Source: a gamma proteobacterium symbiont of Bathyaustriella thionipta
Lineage (GTDB): Bacteria > Pseudomonadota > Gammaproteobacteria > Chromatiales > Chromatiaceae
Length of the DNA stretch: 7,239 nucleotides
NCBI GenBank assembly: GCA_025656895.1
Contig: JAHXHF010000118.1
Span: forward strand, 1 to 7,239
Direction of reading: 5' to 3'
Shown here piece after piece: positions 1 through 6,067 of this stretch. The translations under genes were made by a program, and so were the position numbers. The notes beneath the pieces are model-generated. The model was not told where the DNA came from and made no database searches. It was given only the letters and a program-made list of their open reading frames with translations. Every line of letters starts with the position of its first letter. The stretch's first letter is position 1.

Positions 1-33
1 GATAACAAGCTGCGCCTGATAAACAATACTGCT

Positions 34-62
34 TTGACTAATGCTCTTAGCAGCGCCATATT
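34..62 (+). promoter_or_regulatory. Probable sigma-70 promoter of the HIG1-like gene
   Basis: TTGACT at 34-39 matches five of six bases of the -35 consensus. It is followed by a 17-nt spacer and CATATT at 57-62, which matches four of six bases of the -10 consensus. Transcription would start near 69, about 35 nt before the chosen ATG at 106. This is a sequence match only; no other evidence is available. Confidence 0.45.
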
Positions 63-105
63 GAAGGTGTGAGACATCTCTTGCATGAAAGCGGAGGGAA
101 TGGTT

Positions 106-297
106 ATGAACGCCATGTTTTTCTTTATTGTATTGGCTTTTTTAGCCACAGTGGGCATGTTGATTGCCGGTGGTTATTCCATGTTGAAAGGTGGCAAGTA
201 TGACGAGGAACATTCGGTTGAATTTATGCAAGGCCGGGTCGTCTTGCAACTGCTAACACTGGGACTGGTGGCTATTGCCACATTTGCCTGGGTCTGA
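106..297 (+). CDS. Small two-helix membrane protein, HIG1-like
   Basis: This is a 63-aa protein with two hydrophobic segments, about residues 2-22 and 42-62, joined by a short polar loop containing GGKYDEEHS. The loop and the start of the second helix (FMQGRVVLQ) resemble the HIG1 (hypoxia-induced) domain, in which a conserved R-x3-Q lies just before or within the second helix. HIG1 proteins are inner-membrane proteins associated with cytochrome oxidase in mitochondria and some proteobacteria; the exact role here is unknown. The ATG at 106 is preferred because GGAGG at 93-97 sits 8 nt upstream. In-frame ATGs at 85 and 100 are upstream of, or almost touching, that ribosome binding site. The gene has its own likely promoter and is separated from the Moco operon by about 235 bp, so a functional link with it is not implied. 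DUF2909 twin-transmembrane proteins are an alternative family. Confidence 0.7.
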   Translation: MNAMFFFIVLAFLATVGMLIAGGYSMLKGGKYDEEHSVEFMQGRVVLQLLTLGLVAIATFAWV

Positions 298-313
298 CTC
301 AGACTCAGACTCT
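296..313 (+). repeat. Three tandem hexamers GACTCA/GACTCT
   Basis: GACTCA occurs at 296-301 and 302-307, followed by GACTCT at 308-313. The run begins inside the TGA stop codon of the HIG1-like gene. It is a short tandem repeat with no inverted symmetry, so it is not a terminator. It may simply be a slippage product. Confidence 0.6.
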
Positions 314-532
314 GATTTAATCTGGTGGCGGTAAGACCGGGTAAAAATCACTGGCAAAACAGACATTGCCGGGAGGTGTGTTTTGTTCGCTTTGGGTCGC
401 CTGGTGAGCCTTGCGCCTTCTGTTCAGGCTGCGGGAAGGGGGTGCTTGCGCGCAGCCTAAGTGCGTTTTGTCATTCCCTTTCGGCTGTTTTTCAGGTATA
501 AAGACAGGTTGCAAATTGCCAGGATCAGAATT
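298..532 (+). promoter_or_regulatory. Leader region of the Moco operon, with hairpins
   Basis: This 235-bp gap should hold the promoter and the untranslated leader of the Moco operon. Two inverted repeats are visible. GGCAA (353-357) pairs with TTGCC (366-370). AGGCTGCG (426-433) pairs perfectly with CGCAGCCT (451-458) around a purine-rich 17-nt loop. TATAAA at 497-502 could be a -10 element 36 nt before the moaB ATG, but there is no good -35 at the right distance (TTGTCA at 468-473 is 23 nt away). I could not align the leader to the known Moco riboswitch consensus. A regulatory role for the hairpins is a guess. Confidence 0.3.
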
Positions 533-1066
533 ATGTCTCACAAGCATGCGGCCAAGGCCGAATTTACCCCTCTGAATATCGCTGTTATGACCGTGTCGGA
601 CAGCCGCACGGAAGAAAATGATACTTCCGGCAATCTGCTGGTAGAGCGACTGGTCAAGGCCGGCCACGGGCTGGCTGACAAGCAGATTGTACCGGACAAT
701 ATTTACCGGATTCGTGAAACCCTGTCGCGCTGGATTGCCGATGATCAGGTACATGCGGTGGTTACCACGGGTGGCACCGGTCTGACCGGGCGCGATATTA
801 CCCCGGAAGCGGTCAAACCCCTGTTCGATAAAGATATTGAAGGCTTTGGCGAGCTGTTTCGCCATTTGTCCTACGAATTTATCCGCACTTCTACCGTGCA
901 GTCGCGTGCGCTGGCCGGTCTGGCCAACGGCACTCCCGTTTTTTGCCTGCCCGGTTCTCCGGGTGCCTGTCGTGATGGCTGGGACGGCATCATTCAGCAC
1001 CAACTGGATCATCGTCACAAGCCCTGCAATCTGGTGGAAATGATGCCACGTTTTATGGAGCGCTAG
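533..1066 (+). CDS. moaB: Molybdenum cofactor biosynthesis protein B (MoaB/Mog family)
   Basis: This 177-aa cytoplasmic protein belongs to the MoaB/MogA fold family, which binds molybdopterin. Family members adenylylate molybdopterin before molybdate insertion. MogA does this in E. coli, where the role of MoaB itself is less clear. Visible motifs are TVSDSRTEENDTSG near residues 20-33, TTGGTGLTGRDITPEA at 78-93, GFGELFR at 104-110 and LPGSPGACRDGWD at 139-151. The GFGELFR and PGSPGAC forms, the C-terminal KPCN and the length are typical of MoaB rather than MogA. The ATG at 533 follows AGGA (521-524) with an 8-nt gap and gives the usual N-terminus. An upstream in-frame GTG at 461 would add 24 atypical residues and is rejected. 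It is the first gene of the Moco operon, and its stop lies 4 nt before moeA. Confidence 0.93.
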   Translation: MSHKHAAKAEFTPLNIAVMTVSDSRTEENDTSGNLLVERLVKAGHGLADKQIVPDNIYRIRETLSRWIADDQVHAVVTTGGTGLTGRDITPEAVKPLFDKDIEGFGELFRHLSYEFIRTSTVQSRALAGLANGTPVFCLPGSPGACRDGWDGIIQHQLDHRHKPCNLVEMMPRFMER

Positions 1067-1070
1067 GCCC

Positions 1071-2315
1071 ATGTCAGCATGTGGATGTGATTCACCAGGC
1101 GATCATTTGATGGCATACGATGCGGCCCTGCAGCAATTGCTGCAAGCCGCCGAAGTGATCGGACAATCGGAAACAATCGCCCTGCCACAGGCATTGGGAC
1201 GGGTACTGGCGGAAGCGGTCGTGTCCGCAATTAATGTGCCGCCGGCCGATAACAGTGCCATGGATGGATATGCCGTTCGCAGCGCAGACACCCGCAGCGA
1301 AACCGAAATCAGTCTGCCGGTGATGCAGCGTATCTGCGCCGGGCAGACGGGCGAACCTCTGCAGGCCGGCACGGCCGCGCGTATTTTCACCGGCGCCCCG
1401 ATTCCGCAAGGGGCGGATGCGGTCATCATGCAGGAGCATGTGCACTGTGACGGCGACAACATCCTTTTCAAAGGCCCGCTGGCTGCAGGCAGCAATATCC
1501 GTCCGGCCGGTGAAGATATTGCCGCCGGAGATGAAATACTGGCCAGCGGCTGCCGTTTGCGCGCGCAGGAACTGGGGCTGGCCGCCTCTGTAGGCTGTGC
1601 CGAATTAAAGGTGGTGCGCAAATTACGCGTCGGGTTGTTTTTTACCGGGGATGAGCTGATTGAACCCGGCCAGCCATTACAGGCGGGGCAGATTTATGAC
1701 TCTAATCGCTATACCCTGCTGGGACTGTTGCAGACACTGGGCTGCGAAATTGTGGATCTAGGCGTGGTGGGTGACAGCCTGCAGCAAACCCGTGAAGCCA
1801 TTCAGCAGGCCAGCGAGCAGGCCGATCTGGTGGTGACCAGCGGCGGCGTATCAGTGGGTGAAGAAGACCATGTGCGTATCGCCCTGCAGGAAATGGGGCA
1901 GTTGAATCTATGGCGCATTGCCATTAAACCGGGCAAACCGCTGGCCTTTGCCGAAGTGAATGCCACGCCTTTTATGGGCCTGCCGGGTAATCCGGTTTCC
2001 GCTTTTGTAACCTTTTGTCTGTTTGTCAGCCCTTTTATTAAACGTATGCAGGGCCGGCAGCAGGTTGTGGCGCAATCAATCCCGCTTACATCGGCTTTCG
2101 TATGGCCCAGGGCCGGCAAGCGGCGGGAATTTGTGCGTGTCAGGCTGGTGCCCGACAAAGTCGGCACAGCCAGTGTGGAACTGTATCCGCATCAGGGTTC
2201 GGGGGTTTTAACTTCTACCAGCTGGGCCGACGGACTGGTGATGATTGGCGAAGGCAGTACGGTTCAAATCGGTGATACGGTCGATTATTTTCCTTTCACC
2301 GAGTTACTGGCATGA
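1071..2315 (+). CDS. moeA: Molybdopterin molybdotransferase MoeA
   Basis: This 414-aa protein is full length for MoeA, which uses adenylylated molybdopterin and molybdate to form active Moco in the cytoplasm. Motifs in order: PPADNSAMDGYAV (57-69), GTAARIFTGAPIPQGADAVI (100-119), AGEDIAAGD (146-154), FTGDELIEPG (191-200), GQIYDSNR (206-213), VTSGGVSVGEEDH (255-267), IKPGKPLAFA (285-294) and GLPGNPVSAFV (303-313). The acidic residues D65, E195 and D266 fall in motifs expected to line the active site. GGAG at 1057-1060, inside the end of moaB, lies 10 nt before the ATG. The N-terminal MSACGCD stretch is cysteine-rich, a feature I recall from other gammaproteobacterial MoeA proteins, which supports this start over the ATG at 1110. 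The last four bases overlap moaC. Confidence 0.96.
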   Translation: MSACGCDSPGDHLMAYDAALQQLLQAAEVIGQSETIALPQALGRVLAEAVVSAINVPPADNSAMDGYAVRSADTRSETEISLPVMQRICAGQTGEPLQAGTAARIFTGAPIPQGADAVIMQEHVHCDGDNILFKGPLAAGSNIRPAGEDIAAGDEILASGCRLRAQELGLAASVGCAELKVVRKLRVGLFFTGDELIEPGQPLQAGQIYDSNRYTLLGLLQTLGCEIVDLGVVGDSLQQTREAIQQASEQADLVVTSGGVSVGEEDHVRIALQEMGQLNLWRIAIKPGKPLAFAEVNATPFMGLPGNPVSAFVTFCLFVSPFIKRMQGRQQVVAQSIPLTSAFVWPRAGKRREFVRVRLVPDKVGTASVELYPHQGSGVLTSTSWADGLVMIGEGSTVQIGDTVDYFPFTELLA

Positions 2316-2791
2316 GCGGGCTGACCCATATCGATGCCAAGGGCGCAGCGCGTATGGTGGATGTTTCCGATAAAGACATCAGCGAACGCATCGCCGTCGC
2401 TCAGGCGCATATTGTTATGCAGCCGGAAACGCTACAAATGGTGATGGCCGGCAAGCATAAAAAAGGTGATGTACTGGCGGTTGCGCGTATTGCCGGTATT
2501 CAGGCGGCCAAGCAATGTTCGCAACTGATTCCGCTGTGCCACCCGTTAATGCTGACCTCTGTCGATGTGGATTTGCAACCGGATGAGGCTGGCAACCGTA
2601 TTGTGATTCAGGCCCGCTGCAAATTGCGCGGTCGTACCGGGGTTGAAATGGAAGCCTTGAGCGCCGCTTCGGTAGCCGCGCTGACGATTTATGATATGTG
2701 CAAAGCGGTGGATCGGGGCATGAGCATAGAATCGGTAAGGCTGCTGGAAAAACAGGGCGGTCGTAGCGGTCACTGGAAGATGAAAGCATGA
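2312..2791 (+). CDS. moaC: Cyclic pyranopterin monophosphate synthase MoaC
   Basis: This 159-aa protein is the normal length for MoaC, which converts the MoaA product 3',8-cyclo-7,8-dihydro-GTP into cPMP. Active-site positions of the family are all present and keep the E. coli numbering: K51 in KHKKGDV, H77 in PLCHPL, E112 and E114 in GVEMEAL, and D128 and K131 in YDMCKAVD. The C-terminal KQGGRSGHW is also characteristic. The start codon lies in an ATGA overlap with the moeA stop, and no strong ribosome binding site precedes it, which suggests translational coupling to moeA. The protein acts in the cytoplasm, probably as a hexamer as in known homologues. Confidence 0.96.
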   Translation: MSGLTHIDAKGAARMVDVSDKDISERIAVAQAHIVMQPETLQMVMAGKHKKGDVLAVARIAGIQAAKQCSQLIPLCHPLMLTSVDVDLQPDEAGNRIVIQARCKLRGRTGVEMEALSAASVAALTIYDMCKAVDRGMSIESVRLLEKQGGRSGHWKMKA

Positions 2792-3042
2792 TCCGGTTGC
2801 GTTATTTTGCCAGTTTGCGGGAAGCGCTGGAAACCGATGGCGAAGCGCTGGAACCGCCGGCCGACATCCATAGCATGCAGCAGTTACGCCAATGGCTGGC
2901 CGCGCGCGGCGGTGTCTGGGCAGAGCAGTTCGGCGCGGAAAAGCGCCTGATGATGGCCATTAACCAGACTATGGTAAGATCAGACGATGAATTTTCAGAC
3001 AATGATGAAGTGGCTTTCTTTCCGCCGGTAACCGGTGGCTGA
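2788..3042 (+). CDS. moaD: Molybdopterin synthase sulfur carrier subunit MoaD
   Basis: This 84-aa protein has the beta-grasp, ubiquitin-like pattern of MoaD. It begins with MIRLRYFASLRE and ends in DEVAFFPPVTGG. The exposed C-terminal Gly-Gly is the site that is adenylylated and then thiocarboxylated; the thiocarboxylate supplies sulfur for converting cPMP to molybdopterin together with MoaE. The ATG overlaps the moaC stop by 4 nt, and GGAAG at 2775-2779 lies 8 nt upstream. It is placed between moaC and moaA, and the large subunit MoaE is not in the window. The position in the operon argues against a ThiS-type carrier. Confidence 0.94.
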   Translation: MIRLRYFASLREALETDGEALEPPADIHSMQQLRQWLAARGGVWAEQFGAEKRLMMAINQTMVRSDDEFSDNDEVAFFPPVTGG

Positions 3043-3046
3043 GTCC

Positions 3047-4051
3047 ATGCCGAAGCCAGCAGACAAGCCGCAGGGCCTGATTGATCCTTTCGGGCGTCAC
3101 ATCAGCTATGTGCGTTTGTCACTGACCGACAAATGCAACTTCCGCTGCTTTTATTGCATGCCCAAAGGCTTCCGGGATTTTGAAGAACCGGAAAACTGGC
3201 TGACATTCGACGAGATAGAGCGTGTTATGCGGGCTTTTGCCGGCCTCGGTGTTTCACGCATACGCATGACCGGTGGTGAACCACTGGTACGTAAAAACCT
3301 GCCCGAACTGGCGCAGCGTCTGACCGCGTTGCCGGGCGTGCAAGACCTGTCTGTAAGCACCAATGCCGCCCTGCTGGAAAACCACGCGCAAGCTCTGGCC
3401 GAAGCCGGTGTGTCACGCATCAATGTCAGTCTCGATTCACTGCGCAGCGAACGCTTTGCCGATATTACCGGTGGCGGCTCCCTGCAAACGGTTATCAACG
3501 GCCTGCTGGCAGCCAAAAAAGCCGGCTTGCGGCCGATAAAAATCAACATGGTGGCACTGCAAGGCATCAACGATGATGAATTTGTGGACATGGTGAACTT
3601 TTGTCTGCAGCACGAATTTACCCTGCGCTTTATTGAAGCCATGCCGGTGGGCGTCAGTGGTCGCGATGCCTCATCCCATTATATGGATCTGGCTCAGGTT
3701 CGAACGGAACTGGAACAGCATTTTGATCTCTCACCCGGGGTTATGCCCGGAGGCGGCCCGGCGCGTTATCTGCGCGTGGGGGGCAGTGACCTGAATATTG
3801 GTTTTATCACACCCATCTCGCAGCATTTCTGTGAAACCTGCAACCGCGTACGCTTATCGGTGGATGGTACTTTGTATCTTTGTCTGGGGCAGGAGAACCG
3901 CTTCGAACTGCGACCCTTGCTGCGCCAGGGTATCCGTGATGATGAACTGCAGGCTGTCTTGCGGAAAGCGCTGGCATTAAAACCCGAACGGCATGATTTC
4001 AATGAAAACCCGGAACGAATCGTACGTATCATGTCCATGACCGGCGGTTAA
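3047..4051 (+). CDS. moaA: GTP 3',8-cyclase MoaA (radical SAM)
   Basis: MoaA is a radical S-adenosylmethionine enzyme that cyclises GTP in the first step of Moco synthesis. Numbered from the ATG at 3047 (334 aa), the N-terminal cluster motif is C30-x3-C34-x2-C37 within KCNFRCFYCMP. The second 4Fe-4S cluster, which binds GTP, is carried by C262, C265 and C279 in FCETCNRVR and LYLCLG. The MTGGEPLVRK motif (family GGEP) binds SAM. The protein ends in Gly-Gly, a conserved MoaA tail needed for activity. There are two possible starts: GTG at 3035, which overlaps moaD, and ATG at 3047, 4 nt past the moaD stop. GGTGG at 3034-3038 is 8 nt before the ATG, so the ATG is preferred. It is the last gene of the Moco operon here, whereas E. 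coli has moaA first. Confidence 0.96.
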   Translation: MPKPADKPQGLIDPFGRHISYVRLSLTDKCNFRCFYCMPKGFRDFEEPENWLTFDEIERVMRAFAGLGVSRIRMTGGEPLVRKNLPELAQRLTALPGVQDLSVSTNAALLENHAQALAEAGVSRINVSLDSLRSERFADITGGGSLQTVINGLLAAKKAGLRPIKINMVALQGINDDEFVDMVNFCLQHEFTLRFIEAMPVGVSGRDASSHYMDLAQVRTELEQHFDLSPGVMPGGGPARYLRVGGSDLNIGFITPISQHFCETCNRVRLSVDGTLYLCLGQENRFELRPLLRQGIRDDELQAVLRKALALKPERHDFNENPERIVRIMSMTGG

Positions 4052-4077
4052 GCCAAATCGGGCAAGCTTCGGCTGTT

Positions 4078-4107
4078 TTGACGTCCTCTATATTATGATT
4101 CTATAAT
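4078..4107 (+). promoter_or_regulatory. Strong sigma-70-like promoter for the DUF2788-like gene
   Basis: TTGACG at 4078-4083 (five of six matches) and a perfect TATAAT at 4102-4107 are separated by 18 nt. Transcription would start around 4114, about 30 nt before the ATG at 4143. This is the best promoter match in the window. It indicates that the DUF2788-like gene can be expressed independently of the Moco operon. Confidence 0.7.
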
Positions 4108-4110
4108 ATA
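4089..4110. repeat. AT-rich inverted repeat overlapping the -10 box
   Basis: TATATTAT (4089-4096) and ATAATATA (4103-4110) are perfect 8-bp inverted arms around the 6-nt spacer GATTCT. The right arm contains most of the TATAAT -10 element. It could be an operator for a dimeric repressor, or merely a consequence of AT-rich promoter sequence. No T-run follows, so it is not an intrinsic terminator. Confidence 0.6.
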
Positions 4111-4142
4111 CGGCTTTGCCGGCCACGTTTGGAGTAGCCCCG

Positions 4143-4355
4143 ATGATGATCACTGATGAAATGCTGACCGAATATGCCCTGCCGGTATTGCTGGTGGTTC
4201 TGATAGGCTTCATGGTGTTTATCATCTGGAACCTGGGGGTAGAATCCAAAGCCGGCAAATTTGGCATGTTTGTACTGTTTCTCGGCCTGTCTGTCGGCAT
4301 GCTGGGATTTGTTTTGAAATTTGTTATTGAACTTGCCATGAGCCTGTTTGTTTAA
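4143..4355 (+). CDS. Small membrane protein, DUF2788-like
   Basis: This is a 70-aa protein with two predicted transmembrane segments, about residues 11-28 and 40-65. The loop between them (NLGVESKAGKFGMFVLFLGL) closely matches what I recall of the DUF2788 family of small proteins, largely from gammaproteobacteria. No function is known for the family. GGAG at 4131-4134 lies 8 nt before the ATG at 4143, so that start is preferred over the upstream in-frame ATG at 4116, which falls near the predicted transcription start. The gene has its own promoter after moaA. There is no sequence sign that it takes part in Moco synthesis, and it may simply be a neighbour. Confidence 0.75.
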   Translation: MMITDEMLTEYALPVLLVVLIGFMVFIIWNLGVESKAGKFGMFVLFLGLSVGMLGFVLKFVIELAMSLFV

Positions 4356-4553
4356 TTTGAGTCCGCCACTTCAACGCAATGCCTGCGTACTCCATATCCT
4401 GTGGCAGTGCTTCGCTCTTCAAGGGGCGAGATCAGACTGAAGCAATATCATTCCTATAGAACGGATTATTTGCTGCTGACTTTCTGCATCGCCTGTTCAT
4501 CAATAAAGGTTATTTGCCGCAAATAACCCGCTATGTCAGCACGGGCAAAAGCA
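4356..4553. other. Intergenic junction between the core region and the mobile module
   Basis: This 198-bp stretch separates the DUF2788-like gene from the 3' end of the integrase, and no coding sequence is evident. It contains a small hairpin ACGCA-N5-TGCGT (4374-4388), an inverted pair TGCTTC (4408-4413)/GAAGCA (4439-4444), and three copies of TTATTTGC: 4466-4473, 4510-4517 and, inverted, 4519-4526. The last two form a perfect hairpin. TGCTGAC (4474-4480) and GTCAGCA (4535-4541) are a further 7-bp inverted pair around that hairpin. The left boundary of the acquired DNA probably lies in this stretch, but I cannot place it. Confidence 0.4.
4508..4528 (-). terminator. Perfect hairpin after the integrase stop, possible terminator or element end
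   Basis: GGTTATTTGC (4508-4517) and GCAAATAACC (4519-4528) are perfect inverted arms around a single base. In RNA this would be a 9-bp stem with a 3-nt loop. Read on the - strand it begins 25 nt past the integrase stop and is followed by TTTATT, a weak T-tract. It may therefore terminate the integrase transcript. A subterminal hairpin of a mobile element is an alternative reading. Confidence 0.45.
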
Positions 4554-5921
4554 TCAAGCCTGGCCGGGCAACAGGTCCGCAGGGCTTTTAACCGTAACTC
4601 CGGGCTTGTTCAGTACATGGGTATAAATCATGGTGGTATTTACATCAGAATGCCCCAGTAATTCTTGCACGGTGCGAATATCATGACCGGTTTCCAGCAA
4701 ATGAGTCGCAAAAGAATGGCGTAAGGAATGGCTGCTGATTTTTTTGTTAATACCCGAATCAATCGCAGCCTTACGAATGGCTTTTTGCAAGGTAGTTTCA
4801 TGAATGTGATGGCGCCGAATCAATCCGGTTCTGGGGTCAATAGAAGGTTTGCTGGAAGCAAAAAGATACTGCCATATAAATTCTTTAGCGGCATTTGGGA
4901 ATTTTCGTGCCAGTGCGTCCGGCAGATAAACATGGGCCGTACCAGTAGCCAGATCAGCTTTGTGGCGTTTTTTTGCATGCGCGATCAAGTCATGTAAATC
5001 ATCACGATAGCGAACAGGCAAAGGCACAATACGATCTTTCTGTCCTTTGGCATCACGGATAATGATTTGACTATAGTGAAAATCAACATCTTTCACGCGT
5101 AAACGCACACACTCCATTAAACGCATGCCGGTTCCATACATCAGACCCGCCATTAATAAGTACATACCCGACATCTGTTGTAGTAACTGCGTTACCTCAG
5201 CTTGACTTAATACCACGGGCAAGCGTTTTGGTCGCTTGGAGTGACTGAATTGCAGGGTCTCACGGCTGCGCCCCATAACCTGAGTCAGCAAGAAAACAAG
5301 AGCATTCAAAGCCTGATTTTGAGTACTGGCAGCCACATTTTTTTGTACGACAAGATAAGACAGATAATTCTCAACATCGGCTGACTGAATATGTTGTAAA
5401 GGCTTGTTGTCGATAAAATGGAAAAAACGAACAACCCAGTCCAGGTAGCTGCGCTCTGTACGAATTGAATAATGACGGGAGCGAATAATTGTCGCCATTT
5501 TCTCCATAACGTCTTGATGCTCAGCATTACAAGACGAATGTGTGGCAAGAGAAAGACCCACTGATTCTTTCGGCGTGGTTGTTTTGGCCAGAGTCGGATG
5601 GCGGGCTTCCAGTTTAATAGCCGCCTTCTCCCAATAGTGCCAATCTACTTTATCCGCAGCAGGAGCCGTTGATAAATCAACAAACAACAAGCGTAACGCT
5701 TCGACCGATTGACGAAACTGCCAGGCAGGCAAGCGCATATCTCGTGAAAGTTTTTCAAGATACGCATGAATGGCAGAAACAGGAATATCGGCAATTTTTA
5801 TGCCGGAATGAGCATCAAGAAATTGTTCTACTCTAAAAACATACCAGCGCCGAGCCTTTTCAGGGATGTTCCTCTGATTCAGCAAATCAAGGTATTTCTG
5901 CCAATTTGAGCGCTTTTTCAT
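4554..5921 (-). CDS. intI: Integron-integrase-type tyrosine recombinase, long form
   Basis: This 455-aa site-specific recombinase has the catalytic set R267 (GTGMRLME), K292 or K295 (AKGQKDR), H398 and R401 (HSLRH), H424 (LLGHSDV) and nucleophile Y433 (MIYTHV). The stretch around residues 333-354 (YLPDALARKFPNAAKEFIWQ) matches the extra segment that separates integron integrases from XerC/D. DPRTGLIRRHHIHETTLQ and the KSPADLL tail also match IntI. The core-binding domain is about 137-220. An additional N-terminal helical domain of about 110 residues precedes it, so the protein is about 120 aa longer than IntI1 (337 aa), as in some environmental integron integrases. The start lacks a clear ribosome binding site. 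It is transcribed divergently from the IS91-type transposase. Base composition is visibly AT-richer than the Moco genes, suggesting transfer. No cassettes were found. Confidence 0.88.
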   Translation of the reverse strand: MKKRSNWQKYLDLLNQRNIPEKARRWYVFRVEQFLDAHSGIKIADIPVSAIHAYLEKLSRDMRLPAWQFRQSVEALRLLFVDLSTAPAADKVDWHYWEKAAIKLEARHPTLAKTTTPKESVGLSLATHSSCNAEHQDVMEKMATIIRSRHYSIRTERSYLDWVVRFFHFIDNKPLQHIQSADVENYLSYLVVQKNVAASTQNQALNALVFLLTQVMGRSRETLQFSHSKRPKRLPVVLSQAEVTQLLQQMSGMYLLMAGLMYGTGMRLMECVRLRVKDVDFHYSQIIIRDAKGQKDRIVPLPVRYRDDLHDLIAHAKKRHKADLATGTAHVYLPDALARKFPNAAKEFIWQYLFASSKPSIDPRTGLIRRHHIHETTLQKAIRKAAIDSGINKKISSHSLRHSFATHLLETGHDIRTVQELLGHSDVNTTMIYTHVLNKPGVTVKSPADLLPGQA

Positions 5922-6008
5922 GATTAATGACCGAAGATAGAGTGATTTAGCTTGTGCTGTAAGGAAAATATGTGTATCAAAGTAGCTGGAAAAGGCTTGT
6001 TTATATTA

Positions 6009-6053
6009 GGATAATATTGTACTAGACAGGCGCTGCCTAGTACAATATTATCC
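6009..6053. repeat. 45-bp near-perfect palindrome
   Basis: GGATAATATTGTACTAG (6009-6025) and CTAGTACAATATTATCC (6037-6053) are perfect 17-bp inverted arms. In the 11-nt centre, CAG (6027-6029) pairs with CTG (6033-6035), leaving an A-C mismatch and a 3-nt tip. Twenty of the 22 base-pair positions match. The arms are far too long and exact for chance. The structure could be a dimeric or tetrameric operator, a folded recombination substrate, or an origin hairpin for the HUH transposase. Confidence 0.9.
6017..6046. promoter_or_regulatory. Symmetric face-to-face promoter hexamers within the palindrome
   Basis: On the + strand TTGTAC (6017-6022) and TACAAT (6041-6046) are separated by 18 nt. TACAAT matches five of six bases of the -10 consensus, while the -35 is weak. 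Because of the palindrome, the same pair occurs on the - strand (TTGTAC at 6045-6040, TACAAT at 6021-6016). Both the transposase and the integrase could thus be driven from one overlapping, mutually exclusive promoter site. This is a sequence match only. Confidence 0.35.
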
Positions 6054-6067
6054 CAGCCTGTCTAGTA
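6020..6067. repeat. Alternative 12-bp inverted repeat (third copy)
   Basis: TACTAGACAGGC (6020-6031) is perfectly complementary to GCCTGTCTAGTA (6056-6067), with 24 nt between them. Similarity continues outward past one mismatch: AATATT (6013-6018) against AATGTT (6069-6074). The left copy can therefore pair with either the right arm of the palindrome or this third copy, but not both. The middle and third copies (from CTAGTA at 6037 and 6062) are direct repeats, identical at 11 of 13 bases and spaced by 25 bp. Confidence 0.85.

Noticed and set aside
298..532. Moco riboswitch in the moaB leader
   Set aside because: The conserved blocks I remember from the E. coli Moco RNA could not be aligned by eye. 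Only unrelated hairpins are seen.
317..1072. Long open frame on the - strand (251 codons) across moaB
   Set aside because: It is antisense to a clearly conserved moaB gene, and its translation has no recognisable domain. It is a shadow frame of GC-rich coding DNA.
4052..4077. Intrinsic terminator after moaA
   Set aside because: Only a 4-bp AGCC/GGCT pairing with a 16-nt loop precedes TTTT. This is too weak to call.
4088..4339. Open frame on the - strand opposite the DUF2788-like gene
   Set aside because: The + strand frame has a promoter, a ribosome binding site and family similarity; the - strand frame has none of these.
4356..4553. attC site or gene cassette next to the integrase
   Set aside because: No RYYYAAC/GTTRRRY pair with the proper spacing was found, and no cassette-like reading frame is present.
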